Source: Actinobacteria bacterium UBA5975
GTDB lineage: Bacteria; Actinomycetota; Actinomycetes; Nanopelagicales; Nanopelagicaceae
Assembly: GCA_002430075.1 (NCBI GenBank)
Contig: DJBN01000010.1
Location: forward strand, 1 to 7,365
Length of the DNA stretch: 7,365 nt
Direction of reading: 5' to 3'
The translations under genes and the position numbers were made by a program. This document shows positions 1 to 7,365 of the stretch, piece by piece (positions within the stretch are counted from its first letter, which is position 1; each line of letters opens with the position of its first letter). Below the pieces are notes generated by a model that had not been told where the DNA came from, did not search any database, and saw only the letters and a list, made by a program, of their open reading frames with translations.

Positions 1-16
1 TGACATCGATCTTCAT
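1..16 (-). CDS. trmD: TrmD, tRNA (guanine-37-N1)-methyltransferase, first five codons only
   Basis: An ATG at 16-14 on the minus strand opens a frame reading MKIDV before the window ends. This matches the usual TrmD start (M-[RK]-I-D-V). The position directly after rimM in an rpsP-KH-rimM operon is where trmD normally sits. The start overlaps the rimM stop in an ATGA arrangement (bases 16-13), which usually means translational coupling. The known role of TrmD is to methylate N1 of G37 next to the anticodon of several tRNAs, preventing +1 frameshifts. Only five residues are visible, so the call rests mostly on gene order. Confidence 0.72.
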
Positions 17-516
17 GAGAGAACTCCATCTACTTCTGGTGGAATAACAGTCATTCGTCGAGCTTTGATATCTACAACAGGAACTAATTGATGGACGAAG
101 GGAATAAGCACTTCTCCACTTTGAGTCTTTATTGCCAGTACATCTTGGCCAGGCAAATTCAATACATCGCTGACTACACCAAATTCATCTCCGTCAACCA
201 GGTATGCCGTGCAGCCCACTAATTGCAAGACGTGATAATCATCTTCGTCGACTCCGGGCGCCTCAATATCTACATCTGCATAGAGAAGTTCGTTACGTAG
301 TCCTTCTATTGCGCTTCTGTCTTCGATACCTTCAAAACCCAAAAGCAGAATTCCATTATGTACACGCGCAGAAGCCACGGTGAGATTACCGTGGCTTTCT
401 GTCTGTAAAACTGCGCCCAACGCCAAGCGATCTTCAGCTTCATCTGTTCGGACTTCTATTGTCGCTTCACCAAGAATTCCGTGAGCTTTGCCAATGCGAC
501 CCACGTTAAGTTTCAT
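13..516 (-). CDS. rimM: RimM, 16S rRNA maturation factor
   Basis: This is a 167-residue protein of the usual RimM length. The N-terminal barrel begins with the family signature GRIGKAHGILGE (residues 6-17). The C-terminal PRC-barrel domain runs from about 94 to 166, including the DDYHVLQLVG segment that opens it and LNLPGQDVLAIKT in its core. RimM is known to bind ribosomal protein S19 and to assist assembly of the 30S head, acting in the cytoplasm. The start is 15 bases after the khpA stop. Its only Shine-Dalgarno-like element is an AAGG just two bases before the ATG, which is too close to be ideal, so ribosomes arriving from khpA may matter. The ATG is still right because GRIGKAHG follows at the normal distance. 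The stop overlaps the trmD start by 4 bases. No anomaly was seen. Confidence 0.95.
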   Translation of the reverse strand: MKLNVGRIGKAHGILGEATIEVRTDEAEDRLALGAVLQTESHGNLTVASARVHNGILLLGFEGIEDRSAIEGLRNELLYADVDIEAPGVDEDDYHVLQLVGCTAYLVDGDEFGVVSDVLNLPGQDVLAIKTQSGEVLIPFVHQLVPVVDIKARRMTVIPPEVDGVLS

Positions 517-531
517 GGCCTTGATAATGAG

Positions 532-771
532 TTAGCGAACCTCGTCGGTATCGATGAGATCGACGCGAACTGATCGGCCAGCAAGAGCGCTCACAACTTT
601 GCGAAGAGCCTTTGCTGTACGTCCATTGCGACCGATTACCTTGCCGATATCTTCAGGATTGACACGAACTTCAAGAGTTGTGCCACGACGGTGTGTCTTT
701 TCCTGAACATTGACATCGTCTGGGTTATCAACGATTCCCTTTACGAGATGTTCGAGAGCTTCATCAACCAT
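532..771 (-). CDS. khpA: KhpA, small KH-domain RNA-binding protein
   Basis: This is a 79-residue protein consisting almost entirely of one KH domain. The RNA-gripping loop is G47-R-N-G50 within DIGKVIGRNGRTAKALRKVV (residues 41-60), matching the KH consensus IGxxGxxI. The size and the place between rpsP and rimM fit the KhpA family (formerly YlqC/UPF0109). In Firmicutes KhpA pairs with KhpB/Jag and affects cell elongation and RNA metabolism. Whether it does so here cannot be seen, and no khpB lies in the window. The ATG follows the rpsP TAA after only two bases (TAAATATG). No Shine-Dalgarno is evident in the preceding rpsP codons, so translation is probably coupled to rpsP termination. Confidence 0.93.
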   Translation of the reverse strand: MVDEALEHLVKGIVDNPDDVNVQEKTHRRGTTLEVRVNPEDIGKVIGRNGRTAKALRKVVSALAGRSVRVDLIDTDEVR

Positions 772-773
772 AT

Positions 774-1376
774 TTATTCAGCAGCCGCTTCTGTTGGAGC
801 ATCCGTTGCTTCTGCTACCGCAGGAGTCTCTGTTACTTCAGCGGTTGCTTCTGCTACTACTTCTACGGGAGCCTCTGTTACTGCGACATCTTCAGTAGTC
901 GCTTCTACCGCTGGAACCTCGGAGACAGCATTCTCTGTTGCTGGTTCGGACACTTCTGGAGCTGGGGCTGACTTTGCAGCCAACTTATCCTGTGCCTTCT
1001 TCTTCATTGTTGTTGCACCTTCTGCAGGTTCCGCAGCGGCAGCTTTAATAGCTGCTTCGTAGGCAACGCTCTTATGTGGCTTAACTGCTGCAACGCGAAG
1101 AGTTCCTTCAGTTCCTGGAAGTCCCTTGTGCTTCTGCCAATCTCCGGTGACCTTCAAGATTGCCTCTACAGCCTCTGATGGTTGCGCACCGACTCCAAGC
1201 CAATAGAGAGCGCGCTCTGAATTAACTTCAATCAGTGATGGCTCTTGACCTGGTACGTAGCGACCAATCTCTTCGATCGATAAACCATTACGCGCCTTAC
1301 GTGAATCTGTAACAACAATACGGAAATAAGGTGTGCGAATTTTTCCCATGCGCATTAAGCGAATTTTTGTAGACAA
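774..1376 (-). CDS. rpsP: Ribosomal protein S16 with a long acidic C-terminal tail
   Basis: S16 is a component of the 30S subunit that binds 16S rRNA. With a TTG start at 1376 the protein has 200 residues and begins [20 protein letters not shown], the normal S16 N-terminus. The conserved core continues through [21 protein letters not shown] (about 36-56), [10 protein letters not shown] and [12 protein letters not shown] (about 77-88). An ATG 30 bases upstream at 1406 is in frame, but it would add ten residues foreign to the family, and the AGGAG at 1391-1387 lies inside that extension, 10 bases before the TTG. After the core (typically about 80-90 residues) there is a Lys-containing linker to about residue 136. 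Residues 141-200 then contain 16 Asp/Glu and no Lys or Arg, rich in Ala, Val, Thr and Pro. Actinobacterial S16 proteins often carry C-terminal extensions; this one looks long. It is first in the operon with khpA, rimM and trmD. Confidence 0.95.
   Translation of the reverse strand: MSTKIRLMRMGKIRTPYFRIVVTDSRKARNGLSIEEIGRYVPGQEPSLIEVNSERALYWLGVGAQPSEAVEAILKVTGDWQKHKGLPGTEGTLRVAAVKPHKSVAYEAAIKAAAAEPAEGATTMKKKAQDKLAAKSAPAPEVSEPATENAVSEVPAVEATTEDVAVTEAPVEVVAEATAEVTETPAVAEATDAPTEAAAE
805..882 (-). repeat. Imperfect repeat within the S16 tail
   Basis: A 14-base word is identical at 805-818 and 844-857. A 15-base word recurs with one mismatch at 823-837 and 868-882. They encode a repeated protein pattern VTE(A/T)P followed by VAEAT: residues 166-170 with 174-178, and 181-185 with 187-191. 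This suggests the acidic tail grew partly by local duplication. The copies are spaced 39 and 45 bases apart, so this is not a clean tandem array. Confidence 0.6.
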
Positions 1377-1386
1377 AGAAGTAGTG

Positions 1387-1391
1387 CTCCT
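1387..1391 (-). promoter_or_regulatory. Shine-Dalgarno site fixing the TTG start of rpsP
   Basis: AGGAG on the minus strand lies 10 bases before the TTG at 1376-1374. It is the best ribosome binding site in the window. It falls inside the longer ATG-started frame, which argues for the TTG as the true start. Confidence 0.75.
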
Positions 1392-1459
1392 AAAAAAGTG
1401 TGTCATACCAATTTGCTACAGCGGGGTGCGTAGCTACAAGGTTCAACTGTGGACTGGAT

Positions 1460-1487
1460 TGTTACTGGGGTAGAGGGCCCTGTAACA
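1460..1487 (-). other. Inverted repeat B in the ffh-rpsP gap
   Basis: On the minus strand TGTTAC (1487-1482) pairs with GTAACA (1465-1460). Inside, after an A-A mismatch, GGG pairs with CCC around an 8-base loop, giving 9 base pairs in total. No T-run follows, so a simple Rho-independent terminator is unlikely. It competes with repeat A (1482-1509) for the same GTTAC. Confidence 0.45.
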
Positions 1488-1509
1488 GGTGGCTAATCTT
1501 GCCAGTTAC
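1482..1509 (-). other. Inverted repeat A in the ffh-rpsP gap
   Basis: On the minus strand GTAACTGGC (1509-1501) pairs with GCCA (1493-1490) and GTTAC (1486-1482). This gives 9 base pairs with a 3-base bulge (1489-1487) and the 7-base loop AAGATTA. It begins about 16 bases after the ffh stop and cannot form together with repeat B. A third weak pairing, CGTCG-G-AAAA (1542-1533) with TTTTCGGCG (1517-1509), spans the ffh stop codon. Confidence 0.45.
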
Positions 1510-1525
1510 GCCGAAAATCAGGAAA

Positions 1526-2977
1526 TCAGCGGTTTTCCGACGCTCGTTTAGCGGGATTTCCCGACTTAGATTTCTTCTTCTGCGGCGGGGTGAGCTTCTT
1601 CGTCAATTGAGGCAATCCTGCTGACAGGCCAGCCCCTAATCCAGCTCCCATTGCCTGCGGCATCCCACCGCCATTTCGCATCTGTTTCATCATCTTCTGC
1701 GCCGCCGTAAATTTATCAACGAGCGCGTTCACATCAGAGACTTTTCGCCCTGAACCAGTTGCAATACGTGCACGTCGTGAACCATTGAGTACTTTGAGAT
1801 CGCGACGTTCCAGCGGTGTCATTGATTGGACAATTGCTTTAGTACGAGTTATTTCCGATTCATCAAAATTTTCAATCTGTTTCTTCATCTGCCCTGCTCC
1901 TGGCAACATTCCCAAAAGCTTTGACATAGACCCCATCTTCGACATGGCATCTAGCTGTTCAAGGAAGTCATCTAGCGTGAAATCCTCACCTGCAGCAAAT
2001 TTCGCTTCCAACTTCTTCGCTGAATCTCCATCGAATGCCTTCTTCGCCTGTTCTGCCAGCGTTGCAACATCACCCATACCAAGAATGCGTGATGCCATAC
2101 GTTCTGGATAGAAAATATCGAAATCAGATAACTTCTCACCAGTTGATGCAAACATGATGGGGCGACCAGTCAGGGCCGCAATAGATAGAGCCGCACCACC
2201 TCGGGCATCGCCGTCGAGTTTGGTGAGAACTACACCATCAAATCCAACGCCTTCTTGGAATGCTTTAGCCGTTCTGACTGCGTCTTGCCCAATCATTGCA
2301 TCAACAACAAAGAGTATTTCATCAGGTTTTATTGCATCGCGAATTGCGATGGCTTCTCGCATGAGCTCTTCATCTACACCAAGTCGACCAGCTGTATCGA
2401 CGATGACGATGTTGTGTAACTTTGATCGTGCAAAGGTGATTGCATCGCGTGCAACCTTTACCGAATCCCCTACTCCGTTACCTGGTTCTGGTGCATAAAC
2501 TGGGACTCCCACGGATTCTCCAACCATCTGAAGTTGGTTGACAGCATTGGGGCGTTGCAAATCTGAAGCCACAAGGATTGGAGTATCACCTTGTTCTCGA
2601 TAAAATTTCGCGAGCTTTGCAGCAAGAGTTGTCTTACCAGCACCTTGTAACCCTGCAAGCATGATCACAGTGGGTGGATTCTTAGCTAAGCGAACTCGAC
2701 GCGCTCCACCACCTAAAATCGCTGTTAGTTCTCGACTTACAACATCGAATACTGCTTGTGCCTGATTTGTACCTGACTGCAACGTTGGTAAGAGTTCGAG
2801 CGATTTCTTACGGATATTGTGAGTAAAGGGCTCAACGACCTCAAGTGCAACATCTGCCTCAAGGAGCGCCTGTCGAATATCGGCTACTGTCGTATCGATA
2901 TCTTTCTCAGATAGCTTTCCGCGAGAACGCAGTGCGCTAAATACTCCAGAGAATTTACTGGAAAGTGAATCAAACAT
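1526..2977 (-). CDS. ffh: Ffh, signal recognition particle GTPase (SRP54)
   Basis: Ffh binds 4.5S/SRP RNA and hydrophobic signal sequences of nascent membrane proteins, then docks with FtsY at the membrane through paired GTPase domains. The 483-residue protein is full length. The N domain is roughly 1-90. The G domain carries the P-loop GLQGAGKTT (109-117), DLQRPNA (139-145), DTAGR (194-198) and TKLDG (252-256). The methionine-rich M domain follows from about 300, with MSKMGSMSKLLGMLPG (345-360) in the finger-loop region and ERRDLKVLNGSRRARIATGSG (390-410) matching the SRP-RNA-binding signature. A Gly/Ala-rich and then Lys-rich tail (about 435-483) ends the protein. The ATG is 12 bases after the glnD stop with no strong Shine-Dalgarno, so it is probably cotranscribed with glnD. 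No key residue is missing. Confidence 0.97.
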   Translation of the reverse strand: MFDSLSSKFSGVFSALRSRGKLSEKDIDTTVADIRQALLEADVALEVVEPFTHNIRKKSLELLPTLQSGTNQAQAVFDVVSRELTAILGGGARRVRLAKNPPTVIMLAGLQGAGKTTLAAKLAKFYREQGDTPILVASDLQRPNAVNQLQMVGESVGVPVYAPEPGNGVGDSVKVARDAITFARSKLHNIVIVDTAGRLGVDEELMREAIAIRDAIKPDEILFVVDAMIGQDAVRTAKAFQEGVGFDGVVLTKLDGDARGGAALSIAALTGRPIMFASTGEKLSDFDIFYPERMASRILGMGDVATLAEQAKKAFDGDSAKKLEAKFAAGEDFTLDDFLEQLDAMSKMGSMSKLLGMLPGAGQMKKQIENFDESEITRTKAIVQSMTPLERRDLKVLNGSRRARIATGSGRKVSDVNALVDKFTAAQKMMKQMRNGGGMPQAMGAGLGAGLSAGLPQLTKKLTPPQKKKSKSGNPAKRASENR

Positions 2978-2989
2978 AGTGGCTTAACT

Positions 2990-5251
2990 CTACTTCAGCG
3001 AAGCTCTCAAGCGGAGAGCAACTTCTTCTGCGCGCTCGGGACTCAAGGCTCCCCCAGCAATCTCTGTGACATATAAGGTATCGATCGCCTCAGCTCCTAG
3101 CGTGGTCACAATTGCTGAGCGAATATCTACATTGCACCTTGTGATCGTATCCCCAATTCCAAAGAGCAGGGCTGGCCGATCATGGCTACGTACCTCAATA
3201 ATCGTGGCATCTGTGGCCGCATCTAAAAATGCTTCGACAACAGGGTCAGGAACTGGAATTGTTGGTAGTTGAGCATACATCTGGATTCGCTCCGTAATTC
3301 GGCGGGCTAGTGAACTCTTACTCTCTAACGCTCGTTGCAATTCATCTTTTAAGACTTCCTTAGTTAGCACAGGTGCATGTGGATCTGGAATTACAATCCA
3401 TTCCATCACAGCAGATGTTCCATGTGATTTGGTGCGTGCTGAACGTACATCGAGTCGAAGAAGATTAAGTACACCTGCAACTGTCGAAAGCAAGCCAGTC
3501 TTATCAGGAATAATGATCTCTATTGCATACAAGTTTTCGCGATTTTCAATTGATACCTGGAGAGTTCCAGAATCAGCTTTTCTGCGTTGCGCCTCGTTGA
3601 GTTCTGGTTGTTTAGCCACAGTGTTATCTGTTATCGCTAGCGTGACTCGATGCACGAGCTCTGCCACCAGCGATGATTTCCACTCACTCCAGGCCGCGCG
3701 ACCTGTGGCTTCTCCATCAGCGATACTGAGAGCATGCAGTAATTCAAGCACCTGCAAGTTGGGAATTACCTCAAGGACTGATGCAATCGTTGCAGGGTCA
3801 TCAAGATCTCGGCGAGTTGCTGTGGCGGAGAGCAAGAGATGATGCCTTACCAATATCTGAATAGTCTCTACCTCGGCACCCGAGAAACCAATCCTTCGTG
3901 CTAATGGTTCGATCAGTTGAGCGCCTCTCTCGCAATGGTCTTCCTCAGTTCCCTTGCCAATGTCATGAAAGAGAGCGCTAAAGAGCAGCAAGTCTGGGCG
4001 GCTTACTTCACGCGTTAACGCTGCTGCATGCACTGCAGTTTCAACCATATGACGATCAACTGTATGTCGATGCAGCACATTTCGTTGCGGAAGGGATCGA
4101 ACACTTCTCCACTCTGGGATCCAATGGAAAATTATTTCTTCTTGGTCGAGAGCCTCAAAGATTTTCACCATTGCAGAACCTGCGCCAAAAAGTGAGATGA
4201 GGTTCTCGCGAGCTTCTCGTGGCCAGGGATCAGTGAGCTCTCCATTGCCTTGAGCCAAACTCGCTGACAATCGCTCCAGAGAGTCCATGGATAGCGGCAA
4301 ACCCAATTGCGCTGCATGCGCAGCAGCACGAAGTCCTATTACTGGGTCTTCAGCGAAATCGACACCGTCGTCAATAGTTACTTCTTGGTTTGATACCGAA
4401 ATATTGCGAGATAGCGCGGTCGTTGATTTACGCCTTAAGAAATTTCTTTTGGGAGCACGAGCCATGTGAGCTATCCGATACAGGGTAGTTTCTAATACGT
4501 AATCGACAGATCGTGCTGCCTGAGCAACTGCGCTCATCAGCGCGTCGGCATCGTTATAGCCAAGTAAATCTGCGACCTTATCTTGTTCCTGAAAGAGTAA
4601 ACGATCTTTATCTCGACCGCTGACAACGTGTAGAGCTTCACGAACATTGGCCAGTACAGACTCTGCAACGCTTATTCGTTCGATCGGCACGCTAATTACT
4701 GATGAGCGATGAATTGCACGTAGCGCCGTAATATCGCGTAAACCGCCTCTTGCCTCCTTTAAATCTGGTTCTAGAAGATAGGCAAGTTCACCAAGACGTT
4801 GGTGTCTTTCAGAGAGTGATTTTTCCAATTCAGGTAACCGTCTGATTGCATGCTTGCGCCACATCTCGAGTGAATCAGCGTGCACTGCATTTACTAAATC
4901 TGAGTTTCCACAAATGTGACGGATATCGAGTAGCCCCATTGCAACCTTGAGATCGGCAACAGCCGCCTGGCGCATCTGGGTTCGTGTTCGTACTGAGTGA
5001 TCAATCTTTATCTTCTTATCCCACAGCGGATAGAGGATTTGGTTTACTAACCCGGAGAGCTCTTCCTCGCTTAAAGCGTCAGCGTGAATTATAACAATAT
5101 CTAAATCTGATCCTGGAGATAGCTCACCGCGGCCGAAACCTCCGACCGCGGCGATTGCTACCTCATCTGGATTCGCGCCACTTTCTGTGAAGAGCTGAGA
5201 AATCACTTTGTCGCTCTCGTTTGAACGAGCACGTCTTTCTCGAGTTCCCAT
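2990..5251 (-). CDS. glnD: GlnD, bifunctional PII nucleotidyl-transferase/removing enzyme
   Basis: GlnD modifies the PII protein at its T-loop tyrosine when nitrogen is scarce and removes the group when glutamine is plentiful. In Actinobacteria such as Corynebacterium the group is AMP rather than UMP, so the name adenylyltransferase may be more exact here (inference). The 753-residue protein has all expected parts: nucleotidyltransferase motif GGFGRGELSPGSDLD (37-51, with acidic D49 and D51), EPDLKEARGGLRD (161-173), an HD hydrolase domain with H401, FHDIGKG (428-434) and RHH (469-471), and two ACT domains (about 574-640 and 684-752) for glutamine sensing. The ATG has a good AGGA 8 bases upstream. 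The catalytic motif begins only 37 residues in, so the N-terminus is short compared with many GlnD proteins. The gene lies between the PII gene and ffh. Confidence 0.95.
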   Translation of the reverse strand: MGTRERRARSNESDKVISQLFTESGANPDEVAIAAVGGFGRGELSPGSDLDIVIIHADALSEEELSGLVNQILYPLWDKKIKIDHSVRTRTQMRQAAVADLKVAMGLLDIRHICGNSDLVNAVHADSLEMWRKHAIRRLPELEKSLSERHQRLGELAYLLEPDLKEARGGLRDITALRAIHRSSVISVPIERISVAESVLANVREALHVVSGRDKDRLLFQEQDKVADLLGYNDADALMSAVAQAARSVDYVLETTLYRIAHMARAPKRNFLRRKSTTALSRNISVSNQEVTIDDGVDFAEDPVIGLRAAAHAAQLGLPLSMDSLERLSASLAQGNGELTDPWPREARENLISLFGAGSAMVKIFEALDQEEIIFHWIPEWRSVRSLPQRNVLHRHTVDRHMVETAVHAAALTREVSRPDLLLFSALFHDIGKGTEEDHCERGAQLIEPLARRIGFSGAEVETIQILVRHHLLLSATATRRDLDDPATIASVLEVIPNLQVLELLHALSIADGEATGRAAWSEWKSSLVAELVHRVTLAITDNTVAKQPELNEAQRRKADSGTLQVSIENRENLYAIEIIIPDKTGLLSTVAGVLNLLRLDVRSARTKSHGTSAVMEWIVIPDPHAPVLTKEVLKDELQRALESKSSLARRITERIQMYAQLPTIPVPDPVVEAFLDAATDATIIEVRSHDRPALLFGIGDTITRCNVDIRSAIVTTLGAEAIDTLYVTEIAGGALSPERAEEVALRLRASLK

Positions 5252-5308
5252 GTGGGCAATCCTAGCTTTTCTCTTTTTTCTTACTACAAAGATGGACAGG
5301 TGAAGATA
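5252..5308 (-). promoter_or_regulatory. PII gene-glnD gap with the glnD ribosome binding site
   Basis: This 57-base gap contains a purine-rich run (about 5265-5281) and AGGA at 5263-5260, 8 bases before the glnD ATG. The glnD frame stays open back to the PII stop codon but contains no ATG, GTG or TTG, which supports the 5251 start. No hairpin or promoter was recognised. Confidence 0.55.
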
Positions 5309-6939
<1,631 letters not shown>

Positions 6940-6947
6940 ATCTGTAA

Positions 6948-6953
6948 CCTCTT
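6948..6953 (-). promoter_or_regulatory. Ribosome binding site of amtB
   Basis: AAGAGG on the minus strand lies 8 bases before the ATG at 6939. No comparable site precedes the alternative TTG at 7020. It therefore decides the start of amtB. Confidence 0.65.
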
Positions 6954-7027
6954 GTCGATAAAAAATCTGCTCGTCGTTGAGATGGCCCAAAGATGGCTTA
7001 GCCTCGTTACAGGTACTCAATTGGCAG

Positions 7028-7063
7028 GTTAAGGAAAGGTCACAAAATGGGTTTTTATGTTAC
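7028..7063 (-). promoter_or_regulatory. Possible nitrogen-regulator operator upstream of amtB
   Basis: The 131-base gap between the ftsY stop and the amtB start should hold the promoter of the nitrogen cassette. On the minus strand GTGAC (7043-7039), six bases, then TTAAC (7032-7028) resembles one GlnR box (GTnAC-n6-GnAAC) with one mismatch in the second half. A further GTAAC at 7063-7059 forms an imperfect inverted repeat with it: GTAACA, 13 bases, TGTGAC. No AmtR-like CTAT/ATAG motif was seen. I could not place a clear -10/-35 pair. Which regulator acts here, if any, is inference. Confidence 0.35.
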
Positions 7064-7070
7064 GAGTGCG

Positions 7071-7365
7071 TTACGCCAGGAGGCCCTCAATATAAGAATC
7101 AGGGTCAAAAGGCTCGAAATCTGAGGCGCTCTCGCCAGTACCGATAAATTTAATAGGGATTCCAAGGGATGCTTCAATTGCCAGGGCAATTCCTCCCCGA
7201 GCGCTGCCATCGAGCTTTGTGAGTATGAGCCCTGTAACTTCTACAGATTCGCCAAATATTTTCGCCTGCACTAATCCATTTTGACCGGTAGTTGCATCGA
7301 TTACTAAAAGCACTTCAGAAAGCGGTGCACTTTTTTCAATGACGCGTTTGACCTTACCAAGTTCA
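7071..7365 (-). CDS. ftsY: FtsY, SRP receptor GTPase (C-terminal part, cut by window edge)
   Basis: The frame runs to the right edge, and 97 residues plus the stop are visible. These are the end of the G domain: VLLVIDATTGQNG, then the guanine-specificity motif TKLDGSARGG, and the FtsY-type ending GTGES-x-SDFEPFDPDSYIEGLL, which differs from the Ffh version (STGEKLSDFDIFYPERMASRILG). FtsY sits at the inner face of the membrane and receives Ffh-ribosome complexes, the two GTPases activating each other. The P-loop and DTAGR motif must lie beyond the window. A GTG at 7313 is an internal codon, not the start, since ELGKVKRVIEKSAPLSE precedes it in frame. No terminator is obvious after the stop. 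Confidence 0.93.
   Translation of the reverse strand, partial: ELGKVKRVIEKSAPLSEVLLVIDATTGQNGLVQAKIFGESVEVTGLILTKLDGSARGGIALAIEASLGIPIKFIGTGESASDFEPFDPDSYIEGLLA

Larger units (their letters stand above)
1377..1525 (-). promoter_or_regulatory. ffh-rpsP gap and probable rpsP leader with overlapping inverted repeats
   Basis: This 149-base gap between the ffh stop and the rpsP start is the longest in the window, so a promoter for the ribosomal operon is expected here. I could not find a convincing -35/-10 pair; a TTGAAC at 1446-1441 has no good partner at normal spacing. The upstream half holds three related words, GTAAC (1509-1505), GTTAC (1486-1482) and GTAAC (1465-1461), which can form two mutually exclusive hairpins. 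Neither is followed by a T-run, so they do not look like standard intrinsic terminators. The function of the gap is inferred, not shown. Confidence 0.5.

Noticed and set aside
805..882. CRISPR-like or tandem repeat array
   Set aside because: There are only two imperfect copies of short words at unequal spacing, in frame inside rpsP, and they encode a repeated peptide pattern.
691..1062. Plus-strand 123-codon open frame rich in Ser, Ala, Val and Thr
   Set aside because: It lies opposite the low-complexity S16 tail and the start of khpA. Its composition is what the complement of Ala/Glu/Thr/Val codons yields, and no family is recognisable.
1402..1409. Extended -10-like TG-G-TATGAC before rpsP
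   Set aside because: There is no matching -35 at normal spacing, and the implied transcript start would fall almost on the Shine-Dalgarno site.
1460..1487. Intrinsic terminator of ffh
   Set aside because: The hairpin is modest and has no following T-run on the minus strand.
1785..2498. Two plus-strand open frames opposite ffh (1785-2111 and 2154-2498)
   Set aside because: They are antisense to conserved G- and M-domain codons of ffh and have no recognisable motif.
3429..3842. Plus-strand 137-codon open frame
   Set aside because: It is antisense to the glnD region covering the ACT and late HD parts; the minus-strand protein is clearly the real one.
6940..7020. 27-residue N-terminal extension of AmtB from a TTG, or a separate leader peptide
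   Set aside because: The residues are polar and unlike Amt proteins, no ribosome site precedes the TTG, and AAGAGG supports the ATG at 6939.

Overview
The window is a stretch of bacterial core chromosome with every gene on the minus strand, so transcription runs from high to low coordinates. In that order it holds ftsY (3' part), amtB, a PII gene (glnB/glnK), glnD, ffh, rpsP, khpA, rimM and the first codons of trmD. I identified the proteins from motifs visible in the translations. The order ftsY-amtB-PII-glnD-ffh followed by rpsP-KH-rimM-trmD is, from general knowledge, typical of Actinobacteria. The moderate base composition, very short gaps and absence of filler genes between ffh and rpsP suggest a streamlined actinobacterium, possibly of the freshwater acI/Nanopelagicales kind. 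That placement is inference.

Right part (about 5250-7365): ftsY encodes the SRP receptor and is cut by the window edge. A 131-base gap with operator-like half-sites follows, then the nitrogen cassette: ammonium channel AmtB, PII signal protein with the T-loop tyrosine, and the PII-modifying enzyme GlnD. AmtB admits ammonium. PII senses nitrogen state and, in related systems, binds and blocks AmtB. GlnD attaches and removes a nucleotide on PII.

Middle (1526-5251): glnD and ffh lie 12 bases apart and are probably cotranscribed. Ffh is the SRP GTPase that docks with FtsY, so the two partners of one GTPase pair flank the nitrogen genes.

Left part (1-1525): after a 149-base gap rich in small inverted repeats comes a translation/ribosome-maturation operon. 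S16 here carries a long acidic tail. It is followed by the KH RNA-binding protein KhpA, the 16S maturation factor RimM, and trmD, whose start overlaps the rimM stop by 4 bases.

Two starts were moved inward from the longest reading frame: rpsP to a TTG at 1376 and amtB to an ATG at 6939. I saw no mobile element, CRISPR array, tRNA/rRNA gene or convincing unknown system. The points worth a second look are the two regulatory-looking gaps and the S16 tail.
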